DNA from: an uncultured Oscillospiraceae bacterium
Lineage (GTDB): Bacteria; Bacillota; Clostridia; Oscillospirales; Acutalibacteraceae
DNA: 64,000 nt
Assembly (NCBI GenBank): GCA_902490735.1
Contig: CABUFC010000007.1
Location: 10,316 to 74,315 of the forward strand
Reading direction: 5' to 3'
Below, in pieces: positions 51,942 through 59,538 of the stretch. Position 1 is the stretch's first letter, and each line of letters begins with the position of its first letter. The position numbers were made by a program, and so were the translations under genes. A model generated the notes under the pieces. It worked only from the letters and a program-made list of their open reading frames with translations, was not told the DNA's origin and did no database searches.

Positions 51942-52734
51942 TGTTTTTTAATATGTTTTCTAAATTATTGGCGAGCATATTTTGGTATTCTTCTTTTGAA
52001 TATCCTAAGCTTAAAAAATGCTCAAGCTCTTGCTTGGGATCATGCATGGGATAATCCGTACCAAAAAGCACTTTGTCGGTGCCGTACTTATTTATCATTT
52101 TAACGGCAAGCTCATCTGAAATATATGGAAGAGATGAAGAGCAGTCTACATAAAAATTATCATATTTATATAAAGCTTTATATGCCGTTTCCCAAACAGA
52201 ATATCCGCCAAAATGAGCGCCTATGACCGTTAGATTTTTAAAGGTTTCTAAAACCGGTATTAAACGGTTTGGATTAGAATAGTCGTAGCGTTTATCACCG
52301 GTATGTAATAAAACAGGAAGTTTTTTTTGTTCGCAAATAGCGAAAATTTTAAATGCATTATCGTCATCAAGCTTAAACTTTTGAATATCCGGATGCATTT
52401 TAACGCCTTTAAGATTCAACGATAAAAGATCATCTATATCCCCCGCTATATCCTCGCTGTCACAATGAAGAGTGCCAAAACCTATTAAATTATTATGACT
52501 TTTAACCTCTTCGGAAATGAATTTATTAATGCTTCGAACCTGATGCGGGGTTGTTGCAACCGAATGCACAAGAAACCCATCAAAACTATCAGAAGCCCTA
52601 TACAAATCCTCAACGGTACCCTTGCAAACCGATACAACACCGTAAAAATTGTCGGTACCATGTACCGCCTTTTCTGCAATTTTTTGCGGATATATATGAC
52701 AGTGACTGTCAATCACTCTAAACCCTTTGTACAT
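51928..52734 (-). CDS. Amidohydrolase family protein (TIM barrel)
   Basis: The 268-aa protein begins FRVIDSHCHIYP (HxH metal site), has GVKMHPDIQKF near residue 113, LPVLLHTGD near 136, VIGAHFGG near 161 and FGTDYPMHDP near 225. It belongs to the amidohydrolase-2 branch, which includes decarboxylases and hydrolases acting on small acids. The substrate is unknown; placement after eda suggests sugar-acid metabolism only weakly. Confidence 0.85.
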   Translation of the reverse strand: MYKGFRVIDSHCHIYPQKIAEKAVHGTDNFYGVVSVCKGTVEDLYRASDSFDGFLVHSVATTPHQVRSINKFISEEVKSHNNLIGFGTLHCDSEDIAGDIDDLLSLNLKGVKMHPDIQKFKLDDDNAFKIFAICEQKKLPVLLHTGDKRYDYSNPNRLIPVLETFKNLTVIGAHFGGYSVWETAYKALYKYDNFYVDCSSSLPYISDELAVKMINKYGTDKVLFGTDYPMHDPKQELEHFLSLGYSKEEYQNMLANNLENILKNNGHN

Positions 52735-52736
52735 AA

Positions 52737-53387
52737 TTATTCCTCAATGATATATTTTACCAAATCGCCGGCTCTTTCTGCAATTGCATCATAGTCGTCT
52801 AAGGCAATTAAGTCTTTTGGCACCAAATAGCTGCCAATACAAGCGCCTACGGCACCGGCATTTAAATATTCCTTAATGTTATCTTTATTAACGTTACCTA
52901 CTGCCAACATTTTTACTCGGCCAAGCGGCAAAGTAATGAGTTTTAAGTAGTCAGAAGGCATAGAAGATATTGGGAATATTTTTACAAAATCGGCACCAAC
53001 AACACTTGCCGCCCTAATTTCAGTTGGAGTAAGTGCACCGGGTATGGAAATAAGCCCCAGCTTTTTTGTAGCCTCGATTACATCAAGATTAGTGTCAGGT
53101 GATACAATAAACTTTGCACCCGATTTTTTTGCCAGTTTTACTTGATTAATGCTTAAAACGGTGCCCGCACCAACAACCAGCTTTTCGGAAAACTCTTCGC
53201 AAAGCAAACTTATCATAGATGAGATTTCTTCATCCGAAATATATCCGGTTGCGTCAAACGGAAGCTCCACAAGCCGAATTCCGCCTTTAAAAAGAGCATT
53301 ACATAATGGAACCAGCTTGTCCGCCGGAACACCGCGAATTATAACTATAAGTTTTTCTTTGATTATTTTTGATCTGATATTTTCCAT
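52737..53387 (-). CDS. eda: 2-Keto-3-deoxy-6-phosphogluconate/4-hydroxy-2-oxoglutarate aldolase
   Basis: The 216-aa protein has VVGAGTVLSINQVKLAKKSGAKF near residue 70, SIPGALTPTEI near 113 and the Schiff-base Lys in ADFVKIFP near 131, typical of KDPG aldolases. It splits KDPG to pyruvate and glyceraldehyde-3-phosphate. No edd, kdgK or uronate genes are beside it. It is the first gene of eda-amidohydrolase-trmO. Confidence 0.9.
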   Translation of the reverse strand: MENIRSKIIKEKLIVIIRGVPADKLVPLCNALFKGGIRLVELPFDATGYISDEEISSMISLLCEEFSEKLVVGAGTVLSINQVKLAKKSGAKFIVSPDTNLDVIEATKKLGLISIPGALTPTEIRAASVVGADFVKIFPISSMPSDYLKLITLPLGRVKMLAVGNVNKDNIKEYLNAGAVGACIGSYLVPKDLIALDDYDAIAERAGDLVKYIIEE

Positions 53388-53412
53388 ATTGTTCTCTTTA
53401 TAATTTTTTTAT

Positions 53413-53441
53413 ATTATAAAACAAAACAAAAACCCGGTCAA
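53413..53441 (-). promoter_or_regulatory. Promoter of eda
   Basis: TTGACC (reverse complement of 53436-53441), 17 bp, TATAAT (53413-53418) on the minus strand. Confidence 0.65.
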
Positions 53442-53445
53442 TATA

Positions 53446-53472
53446 AAAATACGGCAAAAGCCGTATTTTTTA
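53446..53472 (-). terminator. Terminator after trxB
   Basis: AAAAATACGGC and GCCGTATTTTT form a perfect stem (53446-53471) with an AAAA loop, flanked by A/T, after the trxB stop on the minus strand. Confidence 0.85.
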
Positions 53473-53480
53473 TAAAGTAT

Positions 53481-54389
53481 TTAATTTAAGCTGTCCACAT
53501 AATCACAAGCTGCAAGCGCCGCCACGGCACCATCCGCCGCGGCTGTGGTAACCTGCCTTATGCGTTTTGTGCGGCAATCTCCGGCAACAAAAATACCATT
53601 GGTTTTTGTGCGGCAATCTTCCCCGGTATTTGCATAACCGTAATTGTTTAATTCAATTAAATCGGAAAACGGCTCATTTTGCGGTATCAAACCTACCGCT
53701 ACAAACATACCGTCGATCTTAAGTGTTGTTAATGACTTATCGGATGTTTTTTCAATTACAATGCTTTCAAGCTCGTCTTGTCCTTCAATTGAGTGTACTA
53801 CACTGCCAAGAATTATTTCAACGTTATCTTTGGCTTTTAATTGCTCGCTGAGTTTGTCTTCACCGGTTAAAAAATCGAGATTTTGAATAATATAAACTTT
53901 TTTACACAAATCGGAAAGAAGTATTGCTTCCTGTAAGGCGGAATTTCCGCCGCCTATAACCGACACAACACGGTCTTTATAAAAAGCGCCGTCGCAAACA
54001 GCACAAAATGAAATTCCGTTTCCGATAAATTCTTCCTCGCGGTCAAGCCCTAAAAGTCTGTGCTTTGCGCCGGTTGCAATTATTACCGACTTTGCCTTAA
54101 ATTCGCCGTCATCGGTTATAACGGTTTTAACATCTCCGTCAACAACCTTTAATACTTCTGCCGATTCAACATCGGCCTCTTGGTTTAAAACCTGAGAAAC
54201 CAGTTTTTCGGCAAATTCATTTCCGGAAAGCTCGACAAATCCGGGAATATTTTCAACCTTAGGAGAAAATGTTATTTGCCCGCCGAAGGTTTCTTTTTCG
54301 ATAACTAAAACTTTTTTATTTGCCCTTCTTGCATACAGGGCGGCGGTAAGCCCCGCAGGGCCACCGCCGATTATAATAATATCGTACAT
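53481..54389 (-). CDS. trxB: Thioredoxin reductase
   Basis: The 302-aa protein has an FAD loop IIIGGGPAGLTAALYA at residues 5-20, the redox motif CAVC (about residues 133-136, in GISFCAVCDG), a second nucleotide loop SVIGGGNSALQEA, and GIFVAGDCR near 266. It moves electrons from NADPH to a redoxin. nrdD, 8 bases upstream, encodes a redoxin domain at its own C-terminus, so the two are probably partners. Confidence 0.94.
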   Translation of the reverse strand: MYDIIIIGGGPAGLTAALYARRANKKVLVIEKETFGGQITFSPKVENIPGFVELSGNEFAEKLVSQVLNQEADVESAEVLKVVDGDVKTVITDDGEFKAKSVIIATGAKHRLLGLDREEEFIGNGISFCAVCDGAFYKDRVVSVIGGGNSALQEAILLSDLCKKVYIIQNLDFLTGEDKLSEQLKAKDNVEIILGSVVHSIEGQDELESIVIEKTSDKSLTTLKIDGMFVAVGLIPQNEPFSDLIELNNYGYANTGEDCRTKTNGIFVAGDCRTKRIRQVTTAAADGAVAALAACDYVDSLN

Positions 54390-54397
54390 TTTAATAC

Positions 54398-56776
54398 CTA
54401 TTTTAAGAATTTTTTGATGTCCGAAACACCCGTGTATTTGGTTTGTTTGCCGTTTTCAATTACAACTAAGGTCGGAGCCTGCTTAATGCCGAATTCGCGT
54501 GCAGCTTCCGGATCTTGATCGGCATAGATTTTTTGATATGCGATATTGTTTTTATCAAGATTTGCCGCCGCTATTTTGCAGTTCGGGCAGGTTGTTGTGG
54601 CAAACAAATATATGCCGTCGCCAACAGGCTTTACTTCCGCCTTATCTTCTTTAGCCTCTTCTTTTACCGGCGCATTTTCAACACCGTGATGAGTTAAATG
54701 AGAATTGGCAATATCGTAAACCTTACGGTCTTTATATTCCTGAGTTTTACCGTCGTTCCAGTTTTGTACCGGACGATAATATCCTGTAATACGGCTGTAA
54801 ACTTCGGTCTTTTCGCCGCATTCCGGGCAAACTTCCTGCTCTCCTGCGAGATAGCCGTGGTTTTTACATACCGAATATGTCGGGCTCATGGTGTAGTACG
54901 GAAGTTTATAGTTTTCGGCTATTTTGCGAACAAGGTTTGCCGCCGCCTTCCAGTCGGGCAGCTTTTCGCCTAAAAATGCGTGGAAAACCGTACCGGATGT
55001 ATAAAGTGTTTGAAGTTCATCCTGAATATCGAGCGCCGAGAATATATCTTCTGTATAACCTACAGGAAGATGTGATGAGTTGGTATAATACGGTGTATCG
55101 TCACAAGATTTTGCAGCAGTGATAATATCGGGGAAATGCTTAATATCGTGCTTTGCCAAACGGAAAGCTGTGCTTTCGGCGGGAGTAGCTTCAAGGTTGT
55201 ATAAATCGCCGTACTGTTCCTGATAGTCCGAAAGGCGCTCTCTCATATGATTTAGAACTTCTATAGTAAAGTCCTGAGTTTCCTTATGAGTCATATCGGC
55301 TTTAATCCACTTTGCATTAAGACCGGCTTCGTTCATACCGACAAGACCAATCGTAGAAAAGTGGTTGTTAAATGTACCAAGATATCTCTTAGTATAAGGA
55401 TATAATCCGTTATCTAAGAATTTGGTTATAACCGTACGCTTAACCTTTAAGCTTCTTGCGGCAATATCCATAACCTTGTCAAGTCTGCGGAAGAAATCTT
55501 CTTTATCTATTGCAAGGTAAGCAATCCTCGGCATATTAATGGTAACAACGCCAACACTTCCCGTAGATTCGCCGGATCCGAAAAATCCGCCCGATTTTTT
55601 ACGGAGCTCTCTAAGGTCTAACCTTAAGCGGCAGCACATCGAACGAACGTCGCTTGGCTCCATATCGCTGTTAATATAGTTGGAAAAATACGGTGTGCCG
55701 TATTTGGCGGTCATTTCAAACAAAAGTCTGTTGTTTTCGGTATCAGACCAGTCAAAATCGCGGGTAATTGAATATGTGGGAATAGGATACTGGAATCCGC
55801 GGCCGTTAGCATCGCCTTCGATCATTATTTCGATAAATGCCTTATTAACCATATCCATTTCTTTTTTGCAGTCTTTATATTTATAAGGCATCTCTTTGCC
55901 GCCGACAATACAGTTAAGCTCGGCAAGATCGTTAGGAACAGTCCAGTCTAAAGTAATGTTTGTAAACGGAGACTGGGTTCCCCAACGAGAAGGGGTATTT
56001 ACGCCGTAAATAAACGACTGAATGCACTGTTTAACCTCTTTATAGGTTAAATTATCGGCTTTTACAAACGGAGCCAAATAAGTATCGAAAGATGAGAACG
56101 CCTGTGCGCCCGCCCACTCATTTTGCATAATACCTAAAAAGTTAACCATTTGATTGCAAAGGGTGGACAGATGGCTTGCAGGTGCCGAAGTTATTTTTCC
56201 GGGAACGCCGCCAAGACCCTCTTGAATAAGCTGTTTTAACGACCAACCTGCGCAGTATCCGGTAAGCATTGAAAGGTCGTGAATGTGTATATCGGCATTT
56301 CTGTGAGCTTCACCGATTTCATCATCGTAAATCTCGCTTAGCCAATAGTTAGCCGTAACAGCACCTGAGTTAGAAAGAATAAGACCGCCGACAGAATATG
56401 TAACAGTTGAATTCTCTTTAACGCGCCAGTCGTTGATTTTAAGATAATTGTCGACTATCTTTTTATAGTCAACCAATGTTTCGCCAACATTACGGATTTT
56501 TTCGTGCTGTTTACGATAAATAATGTAAGCCTTTGCCACTTCGTCGTAGCCGGCTTTAATAAGAACAGACTCAACACTGTCCTGAATATCTTCAACAGAG
56601 ATATTTCCGTCCTTAATTTTCGGCTCAAAATCTGCTGTAACCTTCAGCGCCAAAAAATCAATAGTATCGTTATGATACTGCATTTTACAGGCGTCAAAAG
56701 CTTTTATAACAGCGTCTTTAATTTTTGCAATGTTAAAATCAACCACATTGCCGTCTCTTTTTAATACCCTGTACAT
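54398..56776 (-). CDS. nrdD: Anaerobic ribonucleoside-triphosphate reductase fused to a redoxin
   Basis: The start is ATG 56776 (MYRVLKRDGNVVDF) after AAGGGG; the frame to 56839 runs through the promoter. The 792-aa protein has an ATP-cone (about residues 1-90), the reductase barrel, a zinc site (SVCKNHGYL, CPECG) and the glycyl radical loop RITGY near residue 665. After an acidic linker comes a Trx/Grx-like domain (about 715-792) with FATTTCPNCK and QAPTLVV (cis-Pro). It makes dNTPs without oxygen, using the NrdG-generated glycyl radical. Confidence 0.94.
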   Translation of the reverse strand: MYRVLKRDGNVVDFNIAKIKDAVIKAFDACKMQYHNDTIDFLALKVTADFEPKIKDGNISVEDIQDSVESVLIKAGYDEVAKAYIIYRKQHEKIRNVGETLVDYKKIVDNYLKINDWRVKENSTVTYSVGGLILSNSGAVTANYWLSEIYDDEIGEAHRNADIHIHDLSMLTGYCAGWSLKQLIQEGLGGVPGKITSAPASHLSTLCNQMVNFLGIMQNEWAGAQAFSSFDTYLAPFVKADNLTYKEVKQCIQSFIYGVNTPSRWGTQSPFTNITLDWTVPNDLAELNCIVGGKEMPYKYKDCKKEMDMVNKAFIEIMIEGDANGRGFQYPIPTYSITRDFDWSDTENNRLLFEMTAKYGTPYFSNYINSDMEPSDVRSMCCRLRLDLRELRKKSGGFFGSGESTGSVGVVTINMPRIAYLAIDKEDFFRRLDKVMDIAARSLKVKRTVITKFLDNGLYPYTKRYLGTFNNHFSTIGLVGMNEAGLNAKWIKADMTHKETQDFTIEVLNHMRERLSDYQEQYGDLYNLEATPAESTAFRLAKHDIKHFPDIITAAKSCDDTPYYTNSSHLPVGYTEDIFSALDIQDELQTLYTSGTVFHAFLGEKLPDWKAAANLVRKIAENYKLPYYTMSPTYSVCKNHGYLAGEQEVCPECGEKTEVYSRITGYYRPVQNWNDGKTQEYKDRKVYDIANSHLTHHGVENAPVKEEAKEDKAEVKPVGDGIYLFATTTCPNCKIAAANLDKNNIAYQKIYADQDPEAAREFGIKQAPTLVVIENGKQTKYTGVSDIKKFLK

Positions 56777-56810
56777 ATATCTATTCCCCTTTAGTTTTTG
56801 TGCATTGTAA

Positions 56811-56839
56811 ATTATACCAAACATTTTGTGCCTTGTCAA
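56811..56839 (-). promoter_or_regulatory. Consensus promoter of nrdD
   Basis: TTGACA (reverse complement of 56834-56839), 17 bp, TATAAT (56811-56816): perfect hexamers and spacing. Confidence 0.8.
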
Positions 56840-56863
56840 TACTAAAAATACTATATGTTGTGT
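56816..56863. promoter_or_regulatory. Tandem NrdR-type boxes at the nrdD promoter
   Basis: Box ATACTATATGTTGTGT at 56848-56863 and a weaker box ACCAAACATTTTGTGC at 56816-56831 resemble the NrdR consensus (ACACwATATwTwGTGT). Their starts are 32 bases apart, about three helix turns. The second lies between -35 and -10. Confidence 0.6.
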
Positions 56864-56879
56864 TTTTAATTTTTGACCA

Positions 56880-57575
56880 TTAAATTCCGCGAAGCTCGGT
56901 ATTGCTTATATATTTTAACGCGGCATTTTTCATTGCAATCATTTCTTGCTTTTCTGCTTCGTGTAGGTTATCGCCTATTAAATTGCCGCTGTCAACAAAG
57001 TTTTGCAAGAAATAATTATCCGCGCCCTTTATCCACTCGGCTATTTTTTCAATATCTTGTACCGTATGGAATTCTTTAACCACGGTAGTGCGAAATTCAA
57101 AAGGTATTTTGTCTTGGGAAATCAAAAAATGTATACTTTCTTCAATACTTCCGATATCAAAATCTTTTAGCCCGATAGTTTCGGCATATTTTTCTTTAGA
57201 GTTTTTTACGTCCATTGCAACATAATCCACAAGCCCGTCATTTACAAGCCTTTTTAAAAGCTTCGGGTAACTGCCGTTTGTGTCTACTTTGCAAGCAAAC
57301 CCAAGCGCTTTTATTTTTATAATAAAATCGTAAATATCATCATTCATTAGCGGCTCGCCACCGGTAATACCAACGCCGTCCAAAAGACCGGTTCTTGTTT
57401 TTAAAAATTTTAAAATATCCTCTTCGGTATAAATCTCCGACGAACTTAAATCGGTAACAAGCGACGCATTATGGCAAAACGGGCATCTAAAATTACAGCC
57501 GCCCGTAAACAGTGTACATGCGATTTTCTTAGGAAAATCTAACAGGGTCATTTTTTGCAGTCCGTGAAATATCAT
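56880..57575 (-). CDS. nrdG: Anaerobic ribonucleotide reductase activating protein
   Basis: The 231-aa protein begins FHGLQKMTLLDFPKKIACTLF and has the radical SAM motif GGCNFRCPFCHNASL near residue 25 (CxxxCxxC), GVGITGGEPLM near 68 and KVDTNGSYP near 96. It uses a 4Fe-4S cluster and SAM to put the glycyl radical on NrdD, encoded just downstream. It has its own promoter and NrdR boxes. Confidence 0.9.
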   Translation of the reverse strand: MIFHGLQKMTLLDFPKKIACTLFTGGCNFRCPFCHNASLVTDLSSSEIYTEEDILKFLKTRTGLLDGVGITGGEPLMNDDIYDFIIKIKALGFACKVDTNGSYPKLLKRLVNDGLVDYVAMDVKNSKEKYAETIGLKDFDIGSIEESIHFLISQDKIPFEFRTTVVKEFHTVQDIEKIAEWIKGADNYFLQNFVDSGNLIGDNLHEAEKQEMIAMKNAALKYISNTELRGI

Positions 57576-57602
57576 AACAGTTCTCCAAATTGGTTTTAAA
57601 TT

Positions 57603-57631
57603 ATAATATCATAAAGCGCACCCAAATTCAA
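57603..57631 (-). promoter_or_regulatory. Promoter of nrdG
   Basis: TTGAAT (reverse complement of 57626-57631), 17 bp, TATTAT (57603-57608), extended -10 TGA on the minus strand. The -35 overlaps an NrdR-type box. Confidence 0.6.
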
Positions 57632-57673
57632 TATCTTGTTGTAAGAAAATCAAAAAAATACTATATATTGTAA
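57626..57673. promoter_or_regulatory. Tandem NrdR-type boxes at the nrdG promoter
   Basis: Box ATACTATATATTGTAA at 57658-57673 and a weaker box ATTCAATATCTTGTTG at 57626-57641, again 32 bases apart. The same spacing as at nrdD supports NrdR control. The boxes also lie just upstream of the divergent TPR gene promoter. Confidence 0.6.
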
Positions 57674-57699
57674 AAAATGCTTTTATTTTTAATAAAATA

Positions 57700-57708
57700 T
57701 GTTATAAT
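57700..57708 (+). promoter_or_regulatory. Extended -10 promoter of the TPR gene
   Basis: TGTTATAAT (TGn plus TATAAT at 57703-57708) lies 21 bases before the ATG; the -35 is weak. Confidence 0.5.
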
Positions 57709-57729
57709 AATTTTAAAGGAGGTGCTTAT

Positions 57730-58572
57730 ATGCCCGATTTGCATAAATTTTTAGATGAAGAAGATTACATAGAGCAGGAATGCCTGTTATGTATGGACAA
57801 GGCGCAAAAAGAAAAGCCCCTAAGAACAATCCCTATCGGCCGTGTTATTGAAAAGCTTGACGACTATTTTTCTCGCAATGATTATTTAGGCGCAGAACGG
57901 CATCTTCTTTACTGGTTAGAAGACGCAAAAGACGGCAAGGATTTACGCGGCATGCTTATACTAAGCAACGAGCTTATGGGCATTTACAGAAAGACGGGCA
58001 AAAAAGAAGCCGCCTACAAAAAAGCAGACGAAGCTATAAATTTACTTAAAGAATTAGAAATGGAAGAAAGCGACGTTGCAGGAACAACCTACTTAAACGC
58101 CGCAACCGTACTTAAAGCCTTCGGTGAAGCAGAAAAAAGCTTAACTCTTTATAAAAAAGCTCAAATTATATACGAAAAAGAAAACAAAAGTGCCGATCAA
58201 AATTTGGGAGGACTTTACAATAATATGGCTTTAGCTTTAACCGATATCGGCGATTATTCCGCGGCCGAAAGATACTATTATAAAGCAATAAATATAATGA
58301 TGTCTATTAAAGAAGGCCCTTTAGACGCGGCTATTTCATATTTAAACCTTGCGGATCTTGCTGCAAAAAGGGACGGGCTTGAAAAAGCCGAACAAGAAAT
58401 AAATAGTCTTTTAGACAAAGCCGAAGAACTAATTAACGACAATTCGTTAACTAAAAACGGTTATTACGCGTTTGTTTGTGAAAAATGTGCGCCGACATTT
58501 CTTTATTATGGCAGGTTTTTATTTGCCAACGAACTAAAAATAAGAGCCGGGAGTATTTATGAAAGGGATTGA
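57730..58572 (+). CDS. TPR repeat protein
   Basis: The 280-aa protein is almost all helical. Tetratricopeptide repeats are seen at about residues 75-105, 115-150 (YLNAATVLKAFGEAEKSLTLYKKA), 160-190 (GLYNNMALALTDIGDYSAAERYYYKA) and 200-235. The N-terminal FLDEEDYIEQECLLCMDKAQ is distinct. A strong AAAGGAGGTG site precedes the ATG. It overlaps the DUF4037 gene by 14 bases, so the two products likely act together; TPR would be the protein-binding part. No signal peptide. The function is unknown. Confidence 0.82.
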   Translation: MPDLHKFLDEEDYIEQECLLCMDKAQKEKPLRTIPIGRVIEKLDDYFSRNDYLGAERHLLYWLEDAKDGKDLRGMLILSNELMGIYRKTGKKEAAYKKADEAINLLKELEMEESDVAGTTYLNAATVLKAFGEAEKSLTLYKKAQIIYEKENKSADQNLGGLYNNMALALTDIGDYSAAERYYYKAINIMMSIKEGPLDAAISYLNLADLAAKRDGLEKAEQEINSLLDKAEELINDNSLTKNGYYAFVCEKCAPTFLYYGRFLFANELKIRAGSIYERD

Positions 58573-59494
58573 AATTTCAAAAGAATATTATAAACAGTTC
58601 GGCGAACCAATGCTTAAAAAAGATTTCCCCGAGCTGCTTTCAAAAATATCCGTTGGCCTTTGCGGCAGTGGCTCTGAATGCTACGGCTTTGACGACGATA
58701 TTTCGCGCGACCATGATTTTTCAGCCGGCTTTTGCATTTTTATTCCCGATGAAGATCTGCTTGACCGAAGATCGGCATTTTTGCTCGAACGCGCGTATTA
58801 TAAACTTCCCAAAGAGTTTATGGGATTAAAAAGAAGCGCGGTTAATCCGGCCGGCGGAAACCGAGTAGGAGTTATTAAAATTTCTGATTTTTTCATTAAT
58901 AAGGTGGGCTCCCCTGACGGCCAACTTTCAACCAACTCTTGGCTTACTATCCCGGAAAGTTTTCTTGCAGAAGCTACCAACGGCGAAATTTTTTACGACG
59001 GTGCAGGCATCATTACCGATATTAGACGCCGACTTAAGAATATGCCCGAAGATATCAGGCTTAAAAGACTGGCCGGCAACCTTGTAATGATGGAACAATC
59101 CGGTCTTTACAATTACAACAGATGTATAAGTCACGGCGAGACTGCCGCCGCTCAATTAGCCTTAACGGAGTTTTGCAAAACAACGCTTGCCGTCGCTTTT
59201 TTATTGAATAAAACTTATATGCCGTACTATAAATGGGCGTTTAAAGCTTTACGGAGGCTGCAAAAACTCGGCACAATTTATGACGGTTTAGAGTTTTTAA
59301 TCTCAAGCGATAATTCGCAGGATAACATAAAACTAAAAAATGAAATAATTAACGATATTTCAGCAATGGTGTTAAACTGTACAAAAGAGCTTTCAAACAA
59401 CGGCAGTAACGAACTTAGCGTTCAGGCAAGTGCCTTAAACGAACAAATCAAAGATTCCGAAATACGTAATTTAAATATTCTGTATTGTGTATAA
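58559..59494 (+). CDS. DUF4037 nucleotidyltransferase-like protein
   Basis: The 311-aa protein has GLCGSGSECYGFDDDISRDHD at about residues 33-53, which matches the nucleotidyltransferase pattern GS...G..DD.S.D.D with acidic residues for metal. FFINKVGSPDGQL and a helical C-terminal half (about 190-290) follow. DUF4037 proteins have no known substrate. The paired TPR gene and the overlap suggest a two-protein unit. No toxin or immunity gene is visible. Confidence 0.82.
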   Translation: MKGIEISKEYYKQFGEPMLKKDFPELLSKISVGLCGSGSECYGFDDDISRDHDFSAGFCIFIPDEDLLDRRSAFLLERAYYKLPKEFMGLKRSAVNPAGGNRVGVIKISDFFINKVGSPDGQLSTNSWLTIPESFLAEATNGEIFYDGAGIITDIRRRLKNMPEDIRLKRLAGNLVMMEQSGLYNYNRCISHGETAAAQLALTEFCKTTLAVAFLLNKTYMPYYKWAFKALRRLQKLGTIYDGLEFLISSDNSQDNIKLKNEIINDISAMVLNCTKELSNNGSNELSVQASALNEQIKDSEIRNLNILYCV

Positions 59495-59497
59495 AAA

Positions 59498-59529
59498 AGC
59501 CTCGACAACGCTGCTTGCGTGCCGAGGCT
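59498..59529. terminator. Bidirectional terminator after the dockerin protein gene and DUF4037 gene
   Basis: AGCCTCG (59498-59504) and CGAGGCT (59523-59529) with an inner CAACGC/GCGT stem. T6 follows directly on the minus strand. The outer stem is identical to those at 61559-61589 and 63863-63893. Confidence 0.8.
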
Positions 59530-59538
59530 AAAAATTTT

